Of a stretch of 64,000 bases of DNA, positions 55,749-63,214 are shown one piece after another; the first letter of the stretch is position 1; each line of letters starts with the position of its first letter. Below the pieces are notes generated by a model. The model worked only from the letters and a program-made list of their open reading frames with translations. It was not told the DNA's origin and did no database searches. This DNA comes from Ignavibacteriota bacterium. GTDB lineage: Bacteria; Bacteroidota; Ignavibacteria; UBA10030; UBA6906. The stretch is taken from NCBI GenBank assembly GCA_016707525.1, contig JADJHP010000006.1:1-64000 (forward strand), read 5' to 3'. The position numbers and the translations under genes are program-made.

Positions 55749-57334
55749 TGAATGCCCGCTGGGACATACCGATGGAGCAGAAGCAGCCTTCCGTGACGCT
55801 GCAGGCGGTCCGGGAGGCGCGCCGCCGGGGCGATCTGGTGTTCGCGCGTTCGGGATATGAGCAACTGTCCGCCGGCAGGGATGCATCATGGGAGTTGTTC
55901 GTCGAGTGGGCGGAATTCCTTGGCGGAACGGGTGCCGCGCAGGGATCGGTGACGGCGTTGCGGGAAGCGGCGCGAAGGTTTCCGAACAACCCCGCGGTGT
56001 TGAACAGTCTCGGGCTCGCATTCCACGGAACGGGGGACTATAGCGAGGCGGTACGATCGTTTGAGACCGCGCTTCGTGCAACGCCGGGGGCCGGGGCCAT
56101 CGCGTACAATCTGGGCAATGCCCGCAGGGAACTTGGCGACATTCCGGGTGCGATGGCAGCATACGTGAAAGCTCTGGAACTCGGTCCGCCGGTGCCCGAG
56201 ATGTTCAACAATCTCGGGTTGCTCTTTCAGGAGACCGGCGATGCTGCGCACGCGATAACGGCATATCGGTCGGCGTTGGGCCTCGATGCGGCGTTCCTGC
56301 CTGCAGCGCTGAATCTTGGTTACATCTCCATCCAGGAGCGCCAACCGGCTCTCGCGGTTGCCGTGCTGGAGTCCGCGCTCGGGCATCATCCCGAGCATCC
56401 CGATGTGCACTGGCTCTTGTCGCATGCGTTGTTGGTCATGGGCGAGTATCCGCGGGGCTGGAAGGAATACGAGTGGCGTTGGGAGAAGATGAGGAATGCC
56501 ACGTATCGCCGCAAGGATGCGTCGCGCCAGTGGACTGGCGAGCCGCTTGCGGGCAAGCGCATTCTGTTGTACGCCGAGCAGGGGCTTGGAGATGCGATCC
56601 AGTGTGCCAGGTACATTCCGATGGTAGCGGCGGCGGGTGGTGTTGTGGTCGTTGAATGTCAGCCGGAGCTCGTTGAGCTCATGCGGACCGTGCGGGGTGT
56701 TGCGGAAGTTGTCGTGCGGGGGGCAGAGGTTCCTGCTTGTGCACTCGAATGTCCCCTCATGTCGCTTCCGGGAGTATTCGGGACCACATTGGCGACTGTT
56801 CCGAAGGAGGTCCCGTACATGGTTCCGGATCCTGCAAAGGCGGCGGTGTGGGAGGCGTGGAGTCGGGACGGGGGGGCGGGGCGTCGGATCGGGGTGGTAT
56901 GGGCGGGGAATCCGTCGCACCGGAACGATATGCGGCGGTCGTTGCCCGCATCGTATCTGTCGGGGCTCATGGAAGCGGGGGATGTGCGATGGATAAGTCT
57001 TCAGAAGGGGGAGCGGGGTGATCGTCGTTTGGAGGTGCCGCGGGGGGTGCAGATCGAGGATATGGGGGAGCGATTGCATGATCTTGCGGACACGGCGGCA
57101 TTGCTCATGCAGTTGGATCTTGTGATCACGGTGGACACGGCGGTAGCGCATCTGGCGGGGGCGTTAGGTCGGCCGGTATGGGTCGTGTTGCCGTACGCGC
57201 CGGATTGGCGGTGGTTGTTGGAGGGGGAGGGAACGGTCTGGTATCCGACGGCGCGTCTCTACCGTCAGCCTGCTCCCGGCAACTGGGGTGCCGTTATTGC
57301 CCGTGTCGTTGCCGACCTTGCTTCCCTGCCGTGA
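55748..57334 (+). CDS. TPR-GT-B glycosyltransferase, module 8
   Basis: The 528-residue protein has TPRs (about 60-215; VLNSLGLAFHGTGDYSEAVR, EMFNNLGLLFQETGDAAHAI) and a GT-B domain (about 235-525) with YAEQGLGDAIQCARYIPMV, VDTAVAHLAGALGRPVWVVL, PDWRW and WYPTARLYRQP. It is the last gene of the island; the flagellin promoters follow directly. It is the nearest of the eight modules to the flagellin genes and so the best single FlmG-like candidate. The ATG overlaps the previous stop. Confidence 0.85.
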   Translation: MNARWDIPMEQKQPSVTLQAVREARRRGDLVFARSGYEQLSAGRDASWELFVEWAEFLGGTGAAQGSVTALREAARRFPNNPAVLNSLGLAFHGTGDYSEAVRSFETALRATPGAGAIAYNLGNARRELGDIPGAMAAYVKALELGPPVPEMFNNLGLLFQETGDAAHAITAYRSALGLDAAFLPAALNLGYISIQERQPALAVAVLESALGHHPEHPDVHWLLSHALLVMGEYPRGWKEYEWRWEKMRNATYRRKDASRQWTGEPLAGKRILLYAEQGLGDAIQCARYIPMVAAAGGVVVVECQPELVELMRTVRGVAEVVVRGAEVPACALECPLMSLPGVFGTTLATVPKEVPYMVPDPAKAAVWEAWSRDGGAGRRIGVVWAGNPSHRNDMRRSLPASYLSGLMEAGDVRWISLQKGERGDRRLEVPRGVQIEDMGERLHDLADTAALLMQLDLVITVDTAVAHLAGALGRPVWVVLPYAPDWRWLLEGEGTVWYPTARLYRQPAPGNWGAVIARVVADLASLP

Positions 57335-57392
57335 CCCCTGGGGTGGGTTGCCGTCGTGTGGTGCCGGCACGAAAAAAGTGGTGTGTCTCCCC

Positions 57393-57419
57393 TAAAGTCT
57401 TCCGCTGATCATCCGATAC
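57393..57419 (+). promoter_or_regulatory. Sigma-28 promoter, distal
   Basis: TAAAGTCT (57393-57400), 11 bases, then TCCGATAC (57412-57419) match the FliA consensus TAAAGTTT-N11-GCCGATAA with few changes. It lies about 185 bases before the first flagellin start. Confidence 0.65.
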
Positions 57420-57481
57420 TGTCGTTGCGTACCCCCGTCCCATCGTCCGCCCTGCACGCCGAAAAATTCTCCCTGACGCTC

Positions 57482-57508
57482 TAAAGTCCTCCAGCAACCT
57501 ACCGATAA
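57482..57508 (+). promoter_or_regulatory. Sigma-28 promoter, proximal
   Basis: TAAAGTCC (57482-57489), 11 bases, then ACCGATAA (57501-57508) match the flagellar sigma factor consensus. Transcription should start near 57515, leaving a leader of about 90 bases before the first flagellin. Confidence 0.8.
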
Positions 57509-57581
57509 TATTCTCAGAAGGTGAATCGAGACAAGAAGTTACAGAAGACACCACCACTTGTAGATCCAAACATCAACCACC

Positions 57582-57595
57582 ACCCAGAAAGGGGG
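57582..57595 (+). promoter_or_regulatory. Flagellin leader element 1, overlapping the ribosome site
   Basis: ACCCAGAAAGGGGG can fold CCC against GGG and so mask the purine-rich ribosome site. The second flagellin has ACCCTAGAAAGGGG in the same place. It is a candidate target for FlbT-type translational control. Confidence 0.4.
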
Positions 57596-57604
57596 CAGTA
57601 GAAC

Positions 57605-58450
57605 ATGGCACAGCAGATATCCCTCACCTCCGCGATGCGCGCGAACCTGCTCAGTCTGCAGAATACGGTTTCGTTGCTCAATCGCACCCAGGACCGGCTT
57701 TCGTCCGGGAAGAAGGTCAACAGTGCTCTGGACAGTCCGACCAACTACTTCGCGGCCAAGGCGCACATGAATCGTGCGAACGACATCTCCGGCCGGAAGG
57801 ACAGCATGGGCGAAGCGATCCAGACGGTGAAGACCGCGAGCAGTGGCATCGAGTCGATCAACACCCTGATCGAATCGGCGAAAGGTATCGCGCAGGCCGC
57901 ACTGGCCACGAGCGACACCACGCAGCGTGCGCAGTATGTGACGCAGTACAATGCGGTGATCAGCCAGATCAACACGATGGCCAGCGACTCCGGGTATCGT
58001 GGAACGAACCTCCTTGTGGCGAACACTCTCGGTGTGAAGTTCAATGAGGATGGTGCGAGCTCGCTGAGTATCGAAGGCTTCAAGGCGACGGCCACGGGCT
58101 TGACGGTCGGTATCGTGGGCCAGGCAACCGGTGGCATCACGGCATCCTGGTCGGACACCACCAACGGTGTCGGGTCGATCAACTCGGCACTGACGCAGCT
58201 GTCGGATGCCCTGAGCACCCTGCGCGTGAAGGCTTCAGCGCTGTCATCCAGCCTGAGCATCGTGCAGACCCGTGCGGACTGGGCGGATCAGATGATCGCG
58301 ACCCTGAACGCCGGTGCCAACTCGCTGACCGAAGCGGACATGAACGAAGAAGGCGCGAACATGCTGATGCTGCAGACCCGGCAGTCCCTGGGTACCACGG
58401 CCCTCAGTCTGTCGGCCCAGAACGCTCAGTCGGTGCTCCGCCTGTTCTAG
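57605..58450 (+). CDS. fliC: Flagellin 1
   Basis: The 281-residue flagellin has the conserved N-terminal D0/D1 helices (SLQNTVSLLNRTQDRLSSGK, VNSALDSPTNYFAAKA) and C-terminal helix (TSLGTTALSLSAQNAQSVLRLF-type ending). It lacks the variable D2/D3 domains: only about 100 residues separate the two conserved regions. The outer surface is therefore small and rich in Ser and Thr, which are possible O-glycosylation sites. Two sigma-28 promoters precede it and a long hairpin follows. The second flagellin differs at about 23 positions by my count. Confidence 0.95.
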   Translation: MAQQISLTSAMRANLLSLQNTVSLLNRTQDRLSSGKKVNSALDSPTNYFAAKAHMNRANDISGRKDSMGEAIQTVKTASSGIESINTLIESAKGIAQAALATSDTTQRAQYVTQYNAVISQINTMASDSGYRGTNLLVANTLGVKFNEDGASSLSIEGFKATATGLTVGIVGQATGGITASWSDTTNGVGSINSALTQLSDALSTLRVKASALSSSLSIVQTRADWADQMIATLNAGANSLTEADMNEEGANMLMLQTRQSLGTTALSLSAQNAQSVLRLF

Positions 58451-58466
58451 ACGTACGCAGCGGCGC

Positions 58467-58493
58467 GGGAGGGAGGCGGCTCGCCTCCCTCCC
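58467..58493 (+). other. Long hairpin after flagellin 1
   Basis: GGGAGGGAGGC (58467-58477) pairs perfectly with 58483-58493 around a five-base loop. No T-tract follows. It probably protects the flagellin message from 3' decay or reduces read-through into flaF rather than ending transcription fully. Confidence 0.7.
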
Positions 58494-58555
58494 GGTCGCA
58501 CAGGTACTGAAGTGAAGTCGTCCTTACGAGAACGTTCAGCAAAGGATACCAGGTC

Positions 58556-58933
58556 ATGCACGCGAGTCAGGCAGAGGTCTACAGTCGGAATCAGGTTGCA
58601 GCACTCGGAGATCGGGAGGCGGAAGCGGCGGTGCTGATGAAGGCGGCAGCCTTGATGAAGCATGTGCAAACACACTGGGCGGCCCCGGATCGTGACAGGA
58701 GTCTGGAGAAGGCGTTGCGGTACAATCAGCGTTTGTGGACCTTCTTTCAGGTCGCGTTGCTGGACGAGAAGAATCCGTTGCCGCAGGGGATCAAAGAGAA
58801 CGTTCTCCGTCTGAGTGCATTCATTGACCGGCGGATCTTTGACACTCTGGCATTTCCGGCACCCGAAAAGCTGGACATCCTTATCAATATCAACACGAAC
58901 ATTGCGGCCGGCCTGAAGGGGTCTGCGCAGTAA
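58556..58933 (+). CDS. flaF: Flagellar regulator FlaF, copy 1
   Basis: The 125-residue FlaF protein has the family patterns EAEAAVLMKAAALMKHVQ, ALRYNQRLWTFFQVALLDE and KLDILININTNIAAGLKG. In Alphaproteobacteria FlaF is needed for flagellin synthesis or export and counteracts FlbT. It lies directly after flagellin 1. A second copy at 61.5 kb is closely related. Confidence 0.85.
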   Translation: MHASQAEVYSRNQVAALGDREAEAAVLMKAAALMKHVQTHWAAPDRDRSLEKALRYNQRLWTFFQVALLDEKNPLPQGIKENVLRLSAFIDRRIFDTLAFPAPEKLDILININTNIAAGLKGSAQ

Positions 58934-58958
58934 ACGACTGAATCCAGGAGTGTGGGTC

Positions 58959-59237
58959 ATGACGATCTCGACCATCATCAGCAATGCGGCTTCGGTCAGC
59001 TCCCTCCGGGGCAACCGGGCAGGGGAAGAGCGGCGCGGAGCGGTGGCAGCAGAAGAGCCGACGAAGGACCGTGTGAGTGTTTCCGGCCGTGCGCGGGCCC
59101 TGCATTCTGCGGATGAGACGCGCAAGCTGGACGTGATCCGGGAGCGGGTCCGTCGTGGGTACTATCTGGATGGCTATGTGACGGAGCAGGTGGTTGACAG
59201 TGTAGCGCGGGAGATCGAAGCCGCCATGGGCAGGTAA
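58959..59237 (+). CDS. flgM: FlgM-like anti-sigma-28 factor, copy 1
   Basis: The 92-residue protein has a disordered N-terminal half and the C-terminal FlgM pattern DRVSVSGRARALHS, then RKLDVIRERVRRGYYLDGYV and VVDSVAREIEAAMG. FlgM binds FliA until the hook is complete and is then exported. AGGAG precedes the ATG. It sits between the two flagellin genes, so it is itself likely under the sigma-28 promoters it controls, forming a feedback loop. Confidence 0.7.
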   Translation: MTISTIISNAASVSSLRGNRAGEERRGAVAAEEPTKDRVSVSGRARALHSADETRKLDVIRERVRRGYYLDGYVTEQVVDSVAREIEAAMGR

Positions 59238-59321
59238 CAAGAGCGTTCCCCTCCGAAATACCCCATAAGTCGTTATCCTACAACGACTTAAAATAAATCT
59301 AAAATAACTTTTCATTTCGGC

Positions 59322-59348
59322 TAAAGATTTGACATCCCCGGCCGATAA
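59322..59348 (+). promoter_or_regulatory. Sigma-28 promoter of flagellin 2
   Basis: TAAAGATT (59322-59329), 11 bases, then the perfect -10 element GCCGATAA (59341-59348). It is the best sigma-28 match in the window. Transcription should start near 59355. Confidence 0.88.
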
Positions 59349-59360
59349 TAGGGTTAGGTA

Positions 59361-59378
59361 CAGCCTCAGAAGAGGCTG
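59361..59378 (+). other. 5' leader hairpin of flagellin 2
   Basis: CAGCCTC (59361-59367) and GAGGCTG (59372-59378) form a perfect seven-base stem with an AGAA loop, only a few bases after the predicted transcription start. A 5' hairpin like this can stabilise an abundant message. The first flagellin leader shares CTCAGAAG here but has a weaker stem. Confidence 0.55.
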
Positions 59379-59392
59379 CCATTTCCACACAC

Positions 59393-59406
59393 ACCCTAGA
59401 AAGGGG
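59393..59406 (+). promoter_or_regulatory. Flagellin leader element 2, overlapping the ribosome site
   Basis: ACCCTAGAAAGGGG can pair CCCT with AGGG and hide the ribosome site. It is nearly the same as the element before flagellin 1, while most of the remaining leader differs. This supports a shared regulator. Confidence 0.4.
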
Positions 59407-59413
59407 ATCATCA

Positions 59414-60259
59414 ATGGCACAGAGCATTTCGTTGACGGGCGCGATGCGGGCTAACCTGCTTAGCTTGCAGAACACGGTCAGCCTCATGAACCGCACCCAG
59501 GATCGTCTGTCCACCGGTAAAAAGGTGAACAGCGCACTGGACAGCCCGACCAACTACTTTGCGGCCAAGGCGCACCTCAATCGCGCCAACGATATCACTG
59601 CACGCAAGGATAGCATGAACGAAGCTATCCAGACGGTGAAGACCGCGAGCAGCGGTATCGAGTCGATCAACACGTTGATCGAATCGGCGAAAGGTATTGC
59701 TCAGGCCGCATTGGCCACGAGCGACACCACGCAGCGTGCGCAGTACGTCACGCAGTACAACTCGGTGATCAGCCAGATCAACACGATGGCCAGCGATTCC
59801 GGTTATCGCGGCACGAACCTCCTTGTGAGCAACACGATGACCGTGAAGTTCAACGAGGACGGTGCGAGCTCGCTGAGCATCGAAGGATTCAAGGCGACGG
59901 CCACGGGTCTGACGGTTGGTATCGTTGGCCAGGCGACGGGTGGTATCACCGCATCCTGGTCCGATTCGACCAGCGGCACCCTGTCCATCAACTCCGCTCT
60001 TACCCAGCTCTCCAGCGCTCTGGATACCCTGCGCGTGAAGGCATCGGCCCTGTCGTCGAGCCTCAGCGTGGTGCAGACGCGTGCTGACTGGGCGGATACG
60101 ATGGTAGCCACGCTCAATGGCGGCGCCAACGCTCTGACGGAAGCCGACATGAACGAAGAGGGTGCGAACATGCTGATGCTGCAGACCCGGCAGTCGCTGG
60201 GTACCACAGCATTGAGCCTGTCGGCGCAGAACGCCCAGTCCGTGCTGCGGCTCTTCTAA
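59414..60259 (+). CDS. fliC: Flagellin 2
   Basis: The 281-residue flagellin is co-linear with flagellin 1, with no gaps. Differences cluster at VANTLGV versus VSNTMTV and DTTNGVG versus DSTSGTL, the exposed central part. The terminal assembly helices are almost identical. It lacks D2/D3 domains. It has its own strong sigma-28 promoter and a 3' hairpin. Two similar flagellins may serve different segments of one filament. Confidence 0.95.
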   Translation: MAQSISLTGAMRANLLSLQNTVSLMNRTQDRLSTGKKVNSALDSPTNYFAAKAHLNRANDITARKDSMNEAIQTVKTASSGIESINTLIESAKGIAQAALATSDTTQRAQYVTQYNSVISQINTMASDSGYRGTNLLVSNTMTVKFNEDGASSLSIEGFKATATGLTVGIVGQATGGITASWSDSTSGTLSINSALTQLSSALDTLRVKASALSSSLSVVQTRADWADTMVATLNGGANALTEADMNEEGANMLMLQTRQSLGTTALSLSAQNAQSVLRLF

Positions 60260-60287
60260 CCCGGATAACGACAAGGAATGCCAGAGA

Positions 60288-60313
60288 GGGAGGAGGGAAT
60301 GATCCCTCCTCCC
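60288..60313 (+). other. Long hairpin after flagellin 2
   Basis: GGGAGGAGGGA (60288-60298) pairs perfectly with 60303-60313 around a four-base loop, with no T-tract. It is equivalent in position and composition to the hairpin after flagellin 1. Confidence 0.7.
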
Positions 60314-60335
60314 ATTCACTGGCAACGAGGTGACC

Positions 60336-61139
60336 ATGTCAATCAACACTATCGGGTTCGATCCCGCCCCCCAGGGCGTGAACCGCTCCCAGGATAGGCT
60401 TGATAGACTTGCCTCTCAAGCGGGATCCGCGGCACAGTCTGGAGGAGTTACGTCTGAGAAGGCCGGTCAGTTGACCATTGCGCGTACAGCGCCGGAGTAT
60501 CAGCGGTTGACGGCGTTGCACGAGCGGTCGAACGCAGTTGCTGCCACCATCAGGACGATGGATCAGGCCATGGAGGCCGCTGGCACAACGATCGATGCTA
60601 TGAAGAAGGAGCTGGAGGTCGTCTCGAAGACGTACCCTCCGTTCCCTCCGGGTAGCGAAGAGCGCGCTCGGCGTCTGCGGAGTTATGCTGCTCTGCGGAC
60701 GATGATCGATAAACTGACCATCCCTCCGGAAGAAGACGCACGGACGCTCTCGGACCAGGAACGGACGTCGGTTCAGGTCGGTATGGATGAATGGACGGTC
60801 GCGATCGGGCCGAATGGAATCGCCAGGACGGTACAGACGGAACAAGTGCAAACGGGTCCTCTGGGGCTACGTCTGCCGGAACTTACACCGCCGGAAAATG
60901 TTAGTGATAAGGACATCGCCAGTGCTGTGCAGCAATTGGATGATGCCTCGACCACTCTTCTTTCCCGGCGTGTGCGCCTTCGGGAACAAAGCTATGAAGC
61001 ACCCGGTTCTACGTTCGACCGGGGCATGACGGAGGCGGCGGCTGAGGGGAACAGCGGAATGGCACGGCGGATGCTCGCCGATCAGACTGTTGGTCTCTCC
61101 GGCAGCGGCACAGCGCAGCTCGAGCAATTACTGGGATAA
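60336..61139 (+). CDS. Unknown protein between flagellin 2 and flbT
   Basis: The 267-residue protein has no signal peptide. The N-terminal half is helical (QRLTALHERSNAVAATIRTM, DQAMEAAGTTIDAMKKELEV) and carries a striking motif YPPFPPGSEERARRLRSYAA, then LRTMIDKLTIPPEE. A central beta-rich part follows, then a helical C-terminus (DIASAVQQLDDASTTLLSRR). Its length, helix content and place beside flagellin and flbT suggest a flagellin partner such as a chaperone or filament-associated protein. I do not recognise the family. GAGGTGACC precedes the ATG. Confidence 0.7.
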   Translation: MSINTIGFDPAPQGVNRSQDRLDRLASQAGSAAQSGGVTSEKAGQLTIARTAPEYQRLTALHERSNAVAATIRTMDQAMEAAGTTIDAMKKELEVVSKTYPPFPPGSEERARRLRSYAALRTMIDKLTIPPEEDARTLSDQERTSVQVGMDEWTVAIGPNGIARTVQTEQVQTGPLGLRLPELTPPENVSDKDIASAVQQLDDASTTLLSRRVRLREQSYEAPGSTFDRGMTEAAAEGNSGMARRMLADQTVGLSGSGTAQLEQLLG

Positions 61140-61145
61140 AGGATC

Positions 61146-61559
61146 ATGGCTCTGAAGTTGTCTTTGAAAGCCAGTGAACGGGTCATTGCCGGTGGCGCGG
61201 TCTTGCGCAACGCCACCGGCAAGACCATTGAACTGATGGTCGAAAATGAGGTCCCGCTCCTCCGTGAAAAGGAGATCCTGAGCGAGGCCAAGGCCGATAC
61301 GCCGTGCAAGCGGGTGTATTTTGTCATCCAGCTGATGTATATTGATGGCAATAACCTGCCGAAGTACCAGGAGCTGTACTGGGACCTCGCACGCGATATC
61401 ATCAATGCCGCACCCAGCACGACCGGGATGTTCAAGACCATCAGCGAAGCGATCTACAATGGCAAGTACTACCAGGCGCTGAAAGAGACCCGGAAGTTGA
61501 TGCAGTACGAAGAAAAGGCAATGTCGCATGCGATCAGGTCAGGCAGAAGCGTACAATAA
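61146..61559 (+). CDS. flbT: Flagellin translation regulator FlbT
   Basis: The 137-residue protein matches FlbT: MALKLSLKASERVIAGGAVL, VYFVIQLMYIDGNNLPKYQE and DIINAAPSTTGMFKTISEAI. In Caulobacter FlbT binds flagellin mRNA leaders and represses translation or promotes decay until assembly is ready. The two conserved flagellin leader elements upstream are the natural targets here. The gene overlaps flaF copy 2 by 32 bases. Confidence 0.88.
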   Translation: MALKLSLKASERVIAGGAVLRNATGKTIELMVENEVPLLREKEILSEAKADTPCKRVYFVIQLMYIDGNNLPKYQELYWDLARDIINAAPSTTGMFKTISEAIYNGKYYQALKETRKLMQYEEKAMSHAIRSGRSVQ

Positions 61560-61911
61560 GGCACAGTGCGCATCGATGACGGACCGCGAACGTGAGGCGG
61601 CGGTCCTCATGAAGGCAGCAGCACTCCTGCGCCATGCCCAGATGCAATGGGCGACCGCGCAGCGGGAGAAGCTCCTTGATGAAGCTCTGCGGTTCAACCA
61701 GCGCATCTGGACATTCTTCCAGGTGTCGTTGTCGGACCAGGAGAACCGGTTGCCGGACGAGATCAAAGCCCAGGTGCTGACGCTCAGCGCGTACGTGGAC
61801 CGGCGGATCTTTGAGGTCATGGCGTTCCCGGAAGCGGACAAGCTGTCGGTACTCATTGCCATCAATACCAATCTCGCAGCCGGGCTCAAGGGGTCGGCTG
61901 CGTCATCGTGA
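61528..61911 (+). CDS. flaF: Flagellar regulator FlaF, copy 2
   Basis: The 127-residue FlaF is closely related to copy 1 (EREAAVLMKAAALLRHAQMQ, FNQRIWTFFQVSLSDQ, VLIAINTNLAAGLKGSA). Its start lies inside the end of flbT, so the two are probably translated together, as is usual for this antagonistic pair. Confidence 0.88.
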   Translation: MRSGQAEAYNKAQCASMTDREREAAVLMKAAALLRHAQMQWATAQREKLLDEALRFNQRIWTFFQVSLSDQENRLPDEIKAQVLTLSAYVDRRIFEVMAFPEADKLSVLIAINTNLAAGLKGSAASS

Positions 61912-61929
61912 CCCGAAAGGTCGGGACGT

Positions 61930-62229
61930 ATGGCTATCCAGGAAATACTGAACACGGCGGGCGCGGTCGACCCGGTGAAGGGTGGCAACCGCTCTGGTAC
62001 CAGCTCGAAGGCACCGATCCGCGCCAAAGAAAAGACCGATTCCGATGAACGGTCCGATCGCATCGAACTCTCAGATGAGGCCCGCGCCATGTACGAGTCT
62101 CAGCAGTCCAGCCGCTTCGAGGCCATCCGCGAAAGGATCCGCGACGGATTCTATTTCCAGAAAGATGTGACGGAAAAGGTGGTGGATGCCATGCTGAAGG
62201 ATATCAAGAAGGGGCCCGCTGAATCCTGA
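61930..62229 (+). CDS. flgM: FlgM-like anti-sigma-28 factor, copy 2
   Basis: The 99-residue protein has the clear FlgM C-terminus SDRIELSDEARAMYE followed by RFEAIRERIRDGFYFQKDV and VVDAMLKDIKKG. The N-terminal ~40 residues are charged and disordered. It ends the flagellin cluster, followed by a perfect hairpin. The two copies differ in the N-terminal half, so they may have different affinity or export timing. Confidence 0.78.
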   Translation: MAIQEILNTAGAVDPVKGGNRSGTSSKAPIRAKEKTDSDERSDRIELSDEARAMYESQQSSRFEAIRERIRDGFYFQKDVTEKVVDAMLKDIKKGPAES

Positions 62230-62234
62230 TGCCC

Positions 62235-62257
62235 GACGGGGACCTCCCGTCCCCGTC
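62235..62257 (+). terminator. Hairpin closing the flagellin cluster
   Basis: GACGGGGAC (62235-62243) pairs with GTCCCCGTC (62249-62257) around CTCCC. It begins six bases after the flgM stop. No T-tract follows, so termination efficiency is uncertain. Confidence 0.5.
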
Positions 62258-62362
62258 TCTCCGGCCCGAACCCGGACCTTCGTGCCCTGCCCATGCACCG
62301 GTCTTCGCGGCCCGTCTTCACGCCAGCCACCTCCGGCGTGTGTCGATACCCCCACCGTGGGA

Positions 62363-62391
62363 TTGACACTCGACTTTCAATAGCGTACATT
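62363..62391 (+). promoter_or_regulatory. Sigma-70-type promoter of the response regulator
   Basis: TTGACA (62363-62368), 17 bases, then TACATT (62386-62391) form a near-consensus housekeeping promoter. It lies about 70 bases before the GTG start. Confidence 0.6.
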
Positions 62392-62458
62392 CTTCCACCC
62401 CGGATAATTGTCCATTCTCCATTATCCACTATCCATTATCTATCATTCAATCTCCGCA

Positions 62459-63136
62459 GTGAAAAACAGGCCAATCGGTGTCCTTGTAGCCGACGACCAC
62501 ACGATCGTGCGGCGGGGCCTCGTCTCGCTCCTTTCGCTTGATGAAGGGATCGAGGTCGTTGGAGAGGCTACGGACGGACGCATTGCGGTGGAACGGGCGA
62601 TGGAACTCGATCCCGATGTCGTCCTCATGGACATCAGCATGCCGGAGCTGAACGGCCTGGAAGCCACACGGCTGGTCAAAAAACAGATGCCCCATATCAA
62701 GGTTCTCGTCCTTTCGGCCCACGACAAGGATGAGTATATCCTCCAGGTCGTGCGGTCGGGTGCCAACGGCTACCTCCTCAAGAATACTTCTGCTGAAGAC
62801 CTCTACGCGGCGATCAGGGCGGTTCATGCCGGCCATGCCTTTTTCAGCCCTTCCGTGTCCAAGGTCATTCTTGATTCGTACATGGTCGGGGGAAAGAACG
62901 ACCCTGCAACTGAGGGAGAGAGCCACCCGGCGCACAGATTGACTCCCCGGGAGCGGGAGATCCTCCAGCTCATCGCTGAAGGGAAAACCCACCAGGAAGC
63001 TGCCAACGTCCTCCATATTAGTGTCCGGACCGTTGATACCCACTGTGTGAATATCATGAAAAAGCTTGATATCCACGAGAGTGCGGGGCTTGTCCGGTAT
63101 GCGATCACCAATGGTATCGTGATTCTTCCGCAGTAG
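62459..63136 (+). CDS. NarL/FixJ-type response regulator
   Basis: The 225-residue protein has a receiver domain (about 1-120) with the acidic pair in VLVADDH, phospho-acceptor Asp in VVLMDISMPELNGL, Ser/Thr in VLVLSAHD and Lys in GYLLKNTS. A LuxR-type helix-turn-helix follows (LTPREREILQLIAEGKTHQE, ANVLHISVRTVDTHCVNIMK). I take GTG at 62459 as start, because the sequence upstream is a low-complexity CCATTATC-like stretch and not protein-like. No kinase is adjacent. The HisKA_2 kinases at 7.6 and 14.4 kb are possible partners. Confidence 0.88.
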   Translation: MKNRPIGVLVADDHTIVRRGLVSLLSLDEGIEVVGEATDGRIAVERAMELDPDVVLMDISMPELNGLEATRLVKKQMPHIKVLVLSAHDKDEYILQVVRSGANGYLLKNTSAEDLYAAIRAVHAGHAFFSPSVSKVILDSYMVGGKNDPATEGESHPAHRLTPREREILQLIAEGKTHQEAANVLHISVRTVDTHCVNIMKKLDIHESAGLVRYAITNGIVILPQ

Positions 63137-63214
63137 TCGTTCTTCCGCCATCTGCCCTTCCTTTAGCCAGAAACAGCGTCTTTTCGCCACATGCTTCGAT
63201 TTCCATGCCGGGAT

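Noticed and set aside
57361..57384. GGCACGAAAAAAGTGG as a sigma-54 promoter before the flagellin
   Set aside because: The -12 GC is absent (GT instead), and the sigma-28 sites explain flagellin transcription better.
62410..62455. Short repeat of CCATTATC/CCACTATC units as a possible CRISPR or iteron
   Set aside because: The units are only 7-8 bases long, too few and too irregular, with no spacers. It is low-complexity leader sequence.
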